Assembly (NCBI GenBank): GCA_947258975.1
Contig: CAMYKK010000041.1
Location: 1-33,381 of the forward strand
From: an uncultured Gammaproteobacteria bacterium
GTDB lineage: Bacteria > Pseudomonadota > Gammaproteobacteria > Arenicellales > JAANXG01
Length of the DNA: 33,381 bases
Direction: 5' to 3'
This document shows positions 25,715 through 32,429 of this stretch, in pieces. The position numbers and the translations under genes are program-made. Positions within the stretch are counted from its first letter, which is position 1. Each line of letters starts with the position of its first letter. The notes beneath the pieces were generated by a model. It was not told where the DNA came from, made no database searches, and saw only the letters and a program-made list of their open reading frames with translations.

Positions 25715-26677
25715 ATGGATTACCTTTCTATTCTTAAAGATTTTTCTTTATTGGCAGATCGTTGTGAGATATCCAGACGTCTACTTGAAACGATTCGCAA
25801 CGCCTTTCTTGAGACCAAGATTTCAGATGATAAACGATTGACGGCTTTTTGTGCTGGGTCGTTGGCTAGAGAGGAAATTGGGTCTAAATCCGATCTAGAC
25901 ATTTTTGTCGTTACAAGTGAAGACTGTTTGCCACGTTTGTACGAAATCGAGATATACGCCACGTTAATAGAGATTAATCACCAACTGAAATTTCCAGATT
26001 TTAGTAACGACGGAGAATTCTTAAAAATCTACTCGTTAAATGAGATGATGACTTTTACGGGTTCTCCTAGAGATGACCATGAAAATTTTTTCACTGCGCG
26101 CATGCTTTATCTGTTAGAAAGTAAAGCTCTTTCGAACACCGCTGCATATGACTGGTTTCTTAAAGACATTATTCGGCATTATTTCAGGGATGCAACCGAT
26201 CACGAAGAGTTCTTACCGGTTTTCCTGGTTAACGACATTTTGAGGTACTGGAGAACGTTGTGTTTGAATTACGAAGTAATTCGTAACGATGTAGAAAGAC
26301 CATGGAGAAAGAAGAATGTTAATCTAAAGTTCAGCCGAATGCTTACGGTCTTTGGGACTATCGTTCCGGTCGTCGCGAAACCGATAACTGATTCAGACAG
26401 TCTCTTTGAATTGTGTCAGCTTACCCCGATGCAGCGATTAGCGTACGGATTAGAACAGTTGGGAGAGGGCCGATTTGATGGCGGTTTTAATATGTTGTTG
26501 GAAGACTATGAGCAGTTTCTAGCCTGGAAAGAGGATGACGACATTGAGTCGAAAATGACTGACCCAAATGTTAAGAATAGCGCGGATGAGACTGCAAAGC
26601 GTGTTGCTAATTTTCTTTATGAAATTCTCACTAGTGAAAATATTGCATTGGATCTTAAGAAGTATTTGGTGATCTGA
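25715..26677 (+). CDS. Polymerase-beta-superfamily nucleotidyltransferase
   Basis: A 320-residue protein with the nucleotidyltransferase signature AGSLAREEIGSKSDLDIFVV: Gly48-Ser49 of the nucleotide-binding turn and Asp60/Asp62 of the metal-binding pair. The third carboxylate is not obvious (candidates in IEINHQLKFPD). Residues about 100-320 are alpha-helical and carry a segment NLKFSRMLTVFGTIVP that resembles the helical half of standalone minimal NTases. It is not a recognisable CD-NTase (no clear cGAS/DncV core), nor a CCA enzyme. Possible roles are modification of RNA or protein ends with NMP, or nucleotide-signal synthesis. A 2H phosphoesterase begins 1 base after its stop, so the two act together. 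Codon use is AT-rich, foreign compared with the chromosome. Confidence 0.78.
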   Translation: MDYLSILKDFSLLADRCEISRRLLETIRNAFLETKISDDKRLTAFCAGSLAREEIGSKSDLDIFVVTSEDCLPRLYEIEIYATLIEINHQLKFPDFSNDGEFLKIYSLNEMMTFTGSPRDDHENFFTARMLYLLESKALSNTAAYDWFLKDIIRHYFRDATDHEEFLPVFLVNDILRYWRTLCLNYEVIRNDVERPWRKKNVNLKFSRMLTVFGTIVPVVAKPITDSDSLFELCQLTPMQRLAYGLEQLGEGRFDGGFNMLLEDYEQFLAWKEDDDIESKMTDPNVKNSADETAKRVANFLYEILTSENIALDLKKYLVI

Positions 26678-26678
26678 G

Positions 26679-27275
26679 ATGATGGCGCGGTGGTTTATTT
26701 TTCTTGAGATTACTGATCCCGATGTCAACATGCTTTTGAGTTCATTGCGCCATATATTTACAGATGAAGATATGCACCACAATATACATATTACTCTTAA
26801 GGGGCCGTTGAAAGGTAAGATTAATAGACACCAAATTGAGAGTGTTTCGAAAAACTTTTGTGATGAGACGATTCTCTTGGCGGGAACGGGAATCTTCAAA
26901 ACAGAGACCGATTCCGTTGTATATATCCGAGCCAGAAACGATAAACTTTGGAAGGTATGGCTTAAACCGGACTACCCTAGAAAAAAGTACGGATTTAATC
27001 CGCACGTTACTTTGTATAAAGGGCGAGATGGATTATTGGCTAACAAAATATATGAATTTCTTAACAGAGAAAGAATAGAGTTGCTATGTCGTTCTTTCAA
27101 AATCACACCATATTTATCGAAACAAACGCCAATTTTTAGTGATGCGGATAATGAGAAATATCCAGCGAGTTTTGAACGGTTAATTGAAGTTGGAAAAATT
27201 CAACGAAACATCTTAGAGAGAGCTAAGCAACTTATGGAAGAACATGAAAACACTCTCCAGCTTCCTCTCTGGTAA
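26679..27275 (+). CDS. 2H phosphoesterase (LigT/2'-5' ligase-like)
   Basis: A 198-residue protein with both histidine motifs of the 2H superfamily: H-I-T at 37-39 (NIHITLKGPLKG) and H-V-T at 109-111 (FNPHVTLYKG). Spacing, about 72 residues, is right for the two-lobed fold. Members open 2',3'-cyclic phosphates, cleave 2'-5' linked or cyclic oligonucleotides, or ligate tRNA halves in reverse. The C-terminal 60 residues are a helical extension. Start ATG 26679 (26682 also possible) lies 1 base after the nucleotidyltransferase stop, so translation is coupled. The phage anti-CBASS protein Acb1 and viral 2-5A-degrading enzymes are also 2H proteins; whether this one degrades the partner's product or repairs RNA with it is open. 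Confidence 0.82.
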   Translation: MMARWFIFLEITDPDVNMLLSSLRHIFTDEDMHHNIHITLKGPLKGKINRHQIESVSKNFCDETILLAGTGIFKTETDSVVYIRARNDKLWKVWLKPDYPRKKYGFNPHVTLYKGRDGLLANKIYEFLNRERIELLCRSFKITPYLSKQTPIFSDADNEKYPASFERLIEVGKIQRNILERAKQLMEEHENTLQLPLW

Positions 27276-27399
27276 TTGGCAATAACAGTTGGCGTCATTA
27301 GATTTGACGAGTATTGCTGACTCAACGCGATTTATGTCCTTAATAAAGTTGAAACTTTCTGGAGATCTGAAAATAGAAGTTTCTAATAAAGAAAGGGAC

Positions 27400-27565
27400 C
27401 GCCGGTAATCAGACGGCTAGAAATTATTCATTAATCATCGCCGACACAGAATATTGGCTGCGATGGGCTGTAATTAATCCTTTCTACCCCCGCAAGCAAT
27501 AGTTATGCGGTTCATCCGATTTTGACGATATAGCCCCACCACTATTTCCATCATTACACCATCAG
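27400..27565 (+). repeat. Cargo-flanking repeat R2
   Basis: The second copy of the 170-bp repeat; core 27,508-27,529 identical to 25,202-25,223. It begins about 125 bp after the 2H phosphoesterase stop and ends about 55 bp before the module B promoter. Together with R1 it brackets the two-gene module A in direct orientation, about 2.3 kb apart. Confidence 0.8.
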
Positions 27566-27619
27566 TATACTTTCTTCGATTCTTTTGGGTTGAATTTTAA
27601 ACTATGACTATATATAGGG

Positions 27620-27648
27620 TTGACACTTGAAGATTCAACATATATATA
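27620..27648 (+). promoter_or_regulatory. Consensus sigma-70 promoter for module B
   Basis: A perfect -35 TTGACA (27,620-27,625), a 17-bp spacer and a -10 TATATA (27,643-27,648), placing a start near 27,655. Flanking CTATATATAG-type stretches stand on both sides of the -35. This is the best promoter in the window and should drive the small basic protein, peptidase and downstream genes. Confidence 0.65.
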
Positions 27649-27672
27649 GTGTAAAGTCCCCAGCGAGGTTGT

Positions 27673-27891
27673 ATGATAAATACAACAATACACGCTTTCG
27701 GGTTAGTACGTATTTCCACTCAATTCGCCCTTACAGGGGGCGTTTCCAAGAGCATTTCTCTGAATATCATACCTGTCGGTGCTGGGACTTTTACGCCAAG
27801 TACCCATTGTTTTAACTTGGTTAGCCCCCATTTTATTAGTAGAATCAAAGGTCTTCTCCTTTCCTTGCATGAAGTTCACTCTAGGGGGTAA
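27673..27891 (+). CDS. Possible leader ORF, 72 codons
   Basis: An ATG about 18 bases after the predicted transcription start, with a weak GAGG 4 bases upstream. The product is hydrophobic-polar mixed, with no motif or homology I can name, and may be noise in an untranslated leader. Listed because its position just behind a strong promoter is that of a leader peptide. Low confidence. Confidence 0.2.
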   Translation: MINTTIHAFGLVRISTQFALTGGVSKSISLNIIPVGAGTFTPSTHCFNLVSPHFISRIKGLLLSLHEVHSRG

Positions 27892-27942
27892 GTGACTGTG
27901 CTAAACTTTTTCTGGCCCTTTCCTAAGGAGAAAATATAGATT

Positions 27943-28137
27943 TTGGCTGACATTGGCGGCGGCATAATGAAACGAGAAACTAAGAAAACGGTGGATAGAA
28001 AGACTGTTAGAAATGCGTTCTCTAGGAATTCCCGGGACCTTCTTCGTGAAGGTAAAGAAGTTCGCCAGAAGGTCAGGGAGCGTATCGAGCCGATTACTAA
28101 AATCGGGGACAGAGAGTTACGTTTTCGTCTTCAATAA
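27943..28137 (+). CDS. Small basic protein, first gene of module B
   Basis: The frame from TTG 27943 gives 64 residues; the AAGGAG at 27,925-27,930 is 12 bases upstream. An ATG at 27967 gives 56 residues but lacks a Shine-Dalgarno. The product is strongly basic and probably one long helix (DRKTVRNAFSRNSRDLLREG, then KEVRQKVRERIEPITKIG). It has no Cys and no membrane segment. The peptidase GTG follows 31 bases after its stop. It may bind nucleic acid, act as an antitoxin-like regulator, or be a substrate or adaptor of the peptidase; none of these can be shown. Confidence 0.55.
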   Translation: MADIGGGIMKRETKKTVDRKTVRNAFSRNSRDLLREGKEVRQKVRERIEPITKIGDRELRFRLQ

Positions 28138-28168
28138 GTTAACCCCTCATGGGAAGTGACCCCTGCGC

Positions 28169-29734
28169 GTGCCTCGCAGAACGAGAACAAAAAACAGTCA
28201 CGTTAACCAGCTTGGAAAGCGGCCCCACAACGAAATAATTTGTGTTGAGTTTTCCGAACCTGCTTTCTTGGAAGCAGTAAGGGAAACTAGCCAAGTCACA
28301 TATCAAGACTGGTCCCCGAATAACCAAGTAGCATATTTAGCGAGCTATTTGGCTTCTCTTAATGCTAAATCACTCGTCATTGAGCATCACTACATTGACA
28401 GGCATTTCATTGAAGAGGTTAGCCTTTATTATTCAAAAAGTTTGCTGCCTCGGCAGAATTGGACAACCCGTATTCATGTTTTCGCAACCCTAGTTGACCA
28501 AACGATTATTGACCAGACAATCGCGGAGGCTTCTTCGGGAAACCTTTCCTCCGCCACTAGAAAGCTACAGCGAGGGTACTGTGGTTATATTGTCATACGT
28601 CCTCTACCATCCGTACCAATTGGTCGTACCGTACTTAAACACCTCTCGGATAGAGGGGAGCGCTTTTTTCCTACTTGCTATACGTATCCGGTTCATTTTC
28701 TAGGTTTTAAGCTCACAGTACATGGCTTAGCTTTTCAACAGCAGGATCGTGCTGTTGGGGCATGTGCGACGACAGCAATCTGGTCCGCTCTGCAGCGCTT
28801 AACACGCCGCGAAGGGGCTCGACCGCCGACGTCTTCTGAAATTACGCAGGCCGCCGTTCGTCATTACCTTCCGCACGGACGTCCATTCCCGTCATCAGGG
28901 CTGGCAATTGAACAAATTTGTGAAGCATTGCGGTGTTTCGGGTTCGCACCGGATCTCTTAGCTGCACACGAATCTACCCCCGCTACAGAGTTTCTTACAT
29001 TTCTTGATATCTATTTGCGTTCCGGTATACCGCTTATCTTGGCTATTCGCACCGGTAATGAAGGTCACGCCGTAACGGTTGTTGGTTATGCTTCAAATAA
29101 AGAAGTTGCTCCGTACGAAGTCGAAATTGGACAAAAACGCCACGTAGTTCGAATCCACAATCTAGCCAGTGAGCGGATTTTCATACACGACGATCGCTTG
29201 GGACCTTATGCGAGAGCTAAGTTTTGGACTGAGGATCGCTGCGACGGAAATGGGAATCCGTTCGAGCAACTAATGGTCAATATTGATTGGCCGAATGGTC
29301 AGCCACAACAAGCCGAAGTCTATTACGTGGCAGCCCCTTTATACCCAAAGCTTCGTACCAGCGCATCAGAATTATTCGAAGCAGCCATGGAGCTGGTCCC
29401 GATACTTAGTGACGCACTAGGAGATGACCAGGGACAACTAGGTTTGGTTGTGCACTTCGAGCGTTCAGGAACATATCAGTCTAGTTTATATGAGAGGAAG
29501 ATTGATTCGAAACGACTCGTCACATTTCAAAAGTCAATTGCGTTGAGTCGATACATTGGAGTGCACCGGTGGTACTGGGGAGACAGACCTTTCATGGATA
29601 CCGTGTGGGATACAACAGACACTATGCGAGAGACAAAATATAAAGAACATTTGCTGGGGGCTGTATGTCTCGATTCCGAATTCGACCAGTTAACTGATGA
29701 GTTCGCCAAGTTTTTTGACGTAGTTTCCGGCTAG
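28169..29734 (+). CDS. Papain/C39-like cysteine peptidase, multi-domain
   Basis: 521 residues. Residues about 185-350 carry a papain-like layout in canonical order: Gln192 then Cys199 in RAVGACATTAIWSALQ (the Q-x6-C spacing of papain folds), His300 in EGHAVTVVGY, and Asp341/Asp342 in FIHDDRLGPYAR. GHAVTVVGY is the hallmark His motif of C39-type peptidases. About 180 N-terminal residues (YLASYLASLNAKSLVIEH, RGYCGYIVIRPLP) and 160 C-terminal residues (SELFEAAMELVPILSDALG, FEQLMVNIDWP) are extra domains I do not recognise, probably for recognising a partner. No signal peptide, membrane span or ABC exporter is present, so this is not bacteriocin processing. Start GTG 28169. Alternative chemistry (transglutaminase or acyltransferase) cannot be excluded. 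Confidence 0.72.
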   Translation: MPRRTRTKNSHVNQLGKRPHNEIICVEFSEPAFLEAVRETSQVTYQDWSPNNQVAYLASYLASLNAKSLVIEHHYIDRHFIEEVSLYYSKSLLPRQNWTTRIHVFATLVDQTIIDQTIAEASSGNLSSATRKLQRGYCGYIVIRPLPSVPIGRTVLKHLSDRGERFFPTCYTYPVHFLGFKLTVHGLAFQQQDRAVGACATTAIWSALQRLTRREGARPPTSSEITQAAVRHYLPHGRPFPSSGLAIEQICEALRCFGFAPDLLAAHESTPATEFLTFLDIYLRSGIPLILAIRTGNEGHAVTVVGYASNKEVAPYEVEIGQKRHVVRIHNLASERIFIHDDRLGPYARAKFWTEDRCDGNGNPFEQLMVNIDWPNGQPQQAEVYYVAAPLYPKLRTSASELFEAAMELVPILSDALGDDQGQLGLVVHFERSGTYQSSLYERKIDSKRLVTFQKSIALSRYIGVHRWYWGDRPFMDTVWDTTDTMRETKYKEHLLGAVCLDSEFDQLTDEFAKFFDVVSG

Positions 29735-29780
29735 AGTCACAGACGTGTCGTCTGACAAACTTAGAACCAAGTCGCCCGTC

Positions 29781-29881
29781 AGGTTGCGTAACCTACCGCA
29801 GCGTGACGAAAAAGCGGCGTAGGTTCCCTGGGCCTGTTCGGTCCCTCCTACCACATGAGCGTCCCAAGTGGTAGATCGAAC
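29781..29881. other. Nested hairpins between peptidase and membrane genes
   Basis: AGGTT-gcgt-AACCT (29,781-29,794) competes with AACCTAC/GTAGGTT (29,790-29,796 with 29,819-29,825). A second stem is CTACCAC/GTGGTAG (29,848-29,854 with 29,868-29,874), closed outside by GTTCG/CGAAC (29,836-29,840 with 29,877-29,881). There is no T-run, so this is not a simple terminator. It fits an mRNA element or a structured small RNA in the 295-bp spacer. Confidence 0.4.
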
Positions 29882-30029
29882 CGTGTCTGGTAGTTGCGAC
29901 AAAATAATAACGGGGTAGTGGGATTTCTGGTTAGAGGTCCACGCAGAATGGATTCGCAAACCTATGATATTTAATTTACCCTAGTCTGTACCCTATTTTT
30001 GCTTTTTTATTTTCTATTACTTGAGCGTC

Positions 30030-31409
30030 ATGATGAGAACCCAGGACCCAGGGAATAAGAATTACGGGCGGTCGCTTATCAAGAACATTGCTCAAATCTT
30101 ATGGACTATCGCAGCATCGCTTTGTTTTATATTGCTGCTTACGAAATTATTGATGGTGGGCGCGGAATCTCCGGACGCCATGGTACTAGCCAAGATTGGC
30201 GGAATACTCGCGCTGCTTTATGTTCTTTTCTTGCTGGAAGGTTTGCAAGTAGCGGGACTTTTAATCAAAGATCACTCAGAAGAGGCGATTAGACAATATG
30301 TTACTTCCGCGGGTTATGGCTCCAAAGAGAAAAAAATACTAAATATCGCGAGAATATTTATCGGAACGTTCGATTCCTTTGTTACGGGAAGACAAATCAT
30401 GGTCATCATGACGGTGGTTTCCATAGCCACTTTATTAGCATCGCTCACCATTTCGCCTAATTTTCAGCAGGGCACCTGGTTGGGCCTGAACATATTCCGA
30501 GAAAAAGTTGTAGGACTACTAAATACCCCGGTTTTTTCGTTTATTTCTTCTACGTTGTTTCCAGCATGGATTAGTCAATTACTTCCACAATTCGCCGCGG
30601 ATAATCGCGCTATCTTATTCGTAACAGTGCCTGGTACAAAATGGGTCATGGCAGCAGCATCCGCGTTGGATAAAGCACAAGCGGGTTATCCAGCTCATTG
30701 GTTATTACGGGTTCTGCAAAAGTTCGGAATTTTCAATAAAAAGGAGGTTATAGCTGTTGGTCGAGACAAGTTTCATGCGAGCGCGATAGCCTTCTATGGT
30801 CGAGGTAAGGAAAGCCATAAGATTACTATACGGCTCGGTGCGAGAACGAAATATCGAGAAGAACTCCGATTTGTCTATCACCGAGGAGAAACACATGAGA
30901 TTTTCCATAAAGTAAGTTTATTGGCCAAAGTTACCGGAGATATAGAAATTTCGATGGATACACCGGACAGTGTGGAAACTGCGGTCCCAAAAGTTGAAGA
31001 GATTGAAAATGAGTCTCAGTATATCTATGTCGTACGCATCCCGCTAAATAAGCCACTGCCACGAAGCTTGAATTCGCCCGATGTTGTTACGTTAATTGCG
31101 GAGTATGAAACTGAAGAGGATTCGTCGGATGAATCCGAGGGCCGATGGGTTGAATTCGTTACAAGTCTACCTATGGCTTACGGCGAGATTCAGATCGTGC
31201 CCCCTCGAGGTCGTATGATTTGTCATCCAATAATATCGGTATTTGATTCTTCACGTAATACAGACACCGCGCTTCTAGATGCTGATCTAACGAACGCATG
31301 GACGATTCAGCACGAGACAAATAATTCAATCATCGCGCATATCTCTTACCCCTTAATCGGATTTATATACACGCTTACCTATGCTAGCCTTCTAAAAGAA
31401 AATGATTAG
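30030..31409 (+). CDS. Multi-pass membrane protein with large soluble C-terminal domain
   Basis: 459 residues from ATG 30030 (TTG 30021 and ATG 30033 are alternatives; no clear Shine-Dalgarno). Hydrophobic segments are at about 21-44, 52-78, 121-141 and 165-188, with a further one near 430-452. Between them residues about 235-425 form a soluble, beta-rich and acidic region (IAVGRDKFHASAIAFYGRG, ISMDTPDSVETAVPKVEE). The loop after segment 2 (LIKDHSEEAIRQYV) and the LFPAWISQLLPQFAADNR stretch faintly recall the layout of DUF21/CNNM-type membrane domains, but I would not assign it. As the last large gene of module B it is the natural candidate for a membrane-acting effector. It is 4 codons from overlapping the next small gene. 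Confidence 0.72.
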   Translation: MMRTQDPGNKNYGRSLIKNIAQILWTIAASLCFILLLTKLLMVGAESPDAMVLAKIGGILALLYVLFLLEGLQVAGLLIKDHSEEAIRQYVTSAGYGSKEKKILNIARIFIGTFDSFVTGRQIMVIMTVVSIATLLASLTISPNFQQGTWLGLNIFREKVVGLLNTPVFSFISSTLFPAWISQLLPQFAADNRAILFVTVPGTKWVMAAASALDKAQAGYPAHWLLRVLQKFGIFNKKEVIAVGRDKFHASAIAFYGRGKESHKITIRLGARTKYREELRFVYHRGETHEIFHKVSLLAKVTGDIEISMDTPDSVETAVPKVEEIENESQYIYVVRIPLNKPLPRSLNSPDVVTLIAEYETEEDSSDESEGRWVEFVTSLPMAYGEIQIVPPRGRMICHPIISVFDSSRNTDTALLDADLTNAWTIQHETNNSIIAHISYPLIGFIYTLTYASLLKEND

Positions 31410-31419
31410 GAGTAAACCA

Positions 31420-31605
31420 GTGTCGAGGAAATCTTTACCTGTAACCTCTTTCGGCTCTAAAAGTAGTGTGACAAAAGGTCGTATCATAAAACGTTTTTCT
31501 GCTAAGGTTGGCGAGGAGGGCGGTAAAACAATTGAGAAAGTGACCGAAACGACCAAGCCCAAGAAAAAGAAAATATCCAAGAGTGGAGTTCGCGTTTTAG
31601 GTTGA
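31420..31605 (+). CDS. Small basic protein, last gene of module B
   Basis: GTG 31420 has AGGAG 7 bases upstream (overlapping the membrane-gene stop), making it the likely start. ATG 31402 is also in frame and overlaps that stop. The 61-residue product is Lys/Ser/Thr-rich (VTETTKPKKKKISKSGVRVLG) and has a GEEGGK turn in the middle. It is probably disordered, with nucleic-acid or acidic-surface binding likely. Like the first gene of module B it is a small basic partner. The pair flank the peptidase and membrane protein. It is the last gene before the right attachment site. Confidence 0.55.
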   Translation: MSRKSLPVTSFGSKSSVTKGRIIKRFSAKVGEEGGKTIEKVTETTKPKKKKISKSGVRVLG

Positions 31606-31696
31606 AGCACTCTTGTATTCGAAAGCATCATCGTGTGGTGCTGTCGAACTTCCACAATGACGTGGAGATTAATCAAACAATAATGTCAGTCACTAG

Positions 31697-31714
31697 GTGT
31701 GACCAAAATGTGAC
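31697..31714. repeat. GTGTGAC motif inside right end of island
   Basis: GTGTGACCAAAATGTGAC, one mismatch from the copy at 22,087-22,104, lies 106 bp inside the right core. The spacing from the core differs from the left (46 bp), as arm-type integrase sites often do. Confidence 0.4.
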
Positions 31715-31820
31715 GTAAAGCTGTCCTCGCGTGTCCATTCGTGGCCTTTCCAGTCACAAACGCGTGGGATCGGCGTGCATAACTGATTGAAAAACAAAAA
31801 GCTATTGGGACTTGGATGCC

Positions 31821-31868
31821 CTCATAATGCCGGTGTCGGTGGTTCGAGTCCACCCATAGCCACCAAGT
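31821..31868 (+). repeat. Right attachment core (attR)
   Basis: A perfect 48-bp copy of 21,994-22,041. It has only the tRNA-Met 3' half from the anticodon loop onward; the 5' side is different, so the gene is not intact here. It marks the right boundary of the island. Confidence 0.85.
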
Positions 31869-31930
31869 AAATCAATAGGTTACGTAACATTTTTACGTAT
31901 CCTCTGGTCGCCGGTGTGACCAAGTGTGAC
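31869..31930 (-). pseudogene. Relic of a related integrase 3' end beyond attR
   Basis: The sequence after the right core follows that after the left core (ATCAATAG, TTACG, ACATTTTT, CCGGTGTGACCAA, GTGTGAC), with substitutions and small indels. That left-hand sequence is the integrase 3' end. It implies a second, related element once sat in tandem at this tRNA and was then truncated at about 31,930, where transposase sequence begins. Confidence 0.55.
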
Positions 31931-32180
31931 TGGGTTGCTTGGCGCAAGCTTCAAAACCACCAACTGTCTGGAATCTCTCAATGCCACGATCGAAGAGCGT
32001 TGTGGTCATGTCGACCACTGGAAGAATTCCAGTCAGAAGCATCGCTGGTTGGCAGCATCGCTGATGAATATCGAGCCTCGGCTGAGACGTATTCAGGGGT
32101 ATCGGCACCTACCCAAGCTGAGGATGGCATTGCTCAAAGCCTTGCGAATCGAACCCATCATCCAGAAGGAGGCTGCTTGA
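31926..32180 (+). pseudogene. Transposase C-terminal fragment (mutator/IS256-like, tentative)
   Basis: 84 codons reading GASFKTTNCLESLNA, then VDHWKNSSQKHRWLAASLMNIEPRLRRIQGYRHLPKL. The TTNCLES...HWKNS.Q..RWLA..L..IEPRLRR..GYRHL pattern is that of the C-terminus of a family of DDE transposases I associate with the mutator/IS256 group. Everything upstream (the catalytic core) is missing and the frame begins abruptly in the integrase relic. No terminal inverted repeat is recognisable downstream, so this is a dead remnant. Confidence 0.65.
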
Positions 32181-32288
32181 TGGTAAACTCACCGAGCCAC
32201 GGAGAATTTCAACTAAGAATGGAACACCCTCACATGCATCGACAAACTAGCGATACCAGCTGATCTTGTATGTTATTGATAAAATGGG

Positions 32289-32429
32289 TTATTCGTTTTC
32301 GTCGTCCTTGTTTTTTAGGTCAACGAAAAGGAGCTGGCGCTGATCAACTCCCAGCCGGAGGTCGTCATAGCTCTTTTTGATGCAATAGTGTCCGTCGTCG
32401 GCATATCGACAGATCTGCCGACAACTCAA
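32289..32429 (-). CDS. Small Cys-containing ORF coupled to slyD
   Basis: A 46-residue frame beginning with TTG that overlaps the SlyD stop by TTGA (an ATGA-type overlap), so it could be translated by re-initiation. The product has an N-terminal cluster with three Cys and one His (SCRQICRYADDGHYC), then a mixed second half (LRLGVDQRQLLFVDLKN) and an acidic end. Composition is coding-like. The tract could also be the decayed end of a longer gene, as the frame stays open upstream within slyD. No family recognised. Confidence 0.4.
   Translation of the reverse strand: MSCRQICRYADDGHYCIKKSYDDLRLGVDQRQLLFVDLKNKDDENE

Larger units (their letters stand above)
27276..27942 (+). other. Gap with repeat R2, promoter and leader before module B
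   Basis: AT-rich, no firm gene. It contains repeat R2 (27,400-27,565), a consensus promoter (27,620-27,648), and a predicted leader of about 290 nt before the small basic gene. The leader has one frame of 72 codons (27,673-27,891) and several short inverted stretches (for instance CCCCC at about 27,827 and GGGGG at about 27,884). It may act as an untranslated regulatory leader. Confidence 0.5.
21994..31868. mobile_element. 9.8-kb genomic island in tRNA-Met
   Basis: Bounded by perfect 48-bp direct repeats of the tRNA-Met 3' half. The order is integrase, Xis-like HTH, Cys-rich small gene and second recombinase (all leftward), a 1.1-kb gap, then AT-rich cargo read rightward (nucleotidyltransferase, 2H phosphoesterase, small basic protein, papain-like peptidase, membrane protein, small basic protein). 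No phage structural, replication or conjugation genes are visible, so it is a small integrative island, probably mobilised by its own recombinases or a helper. Base composition falls sharply from the mobility half to the cargo half. Confidence 0.85.

Noticed and set aside
25715-27275. Standard CBASS operon
   Set aside because: The NTase lacks a recognisable CD-NTase pattern and no Cap2/Cap3 or canonical effector adjoins; only a looser analogy is kept.
22053-31868. CRISPR array or retron in the island
   Set aside because: No regularly spaced short repeats and no reverse transcriptase motif (YxDD) were found.
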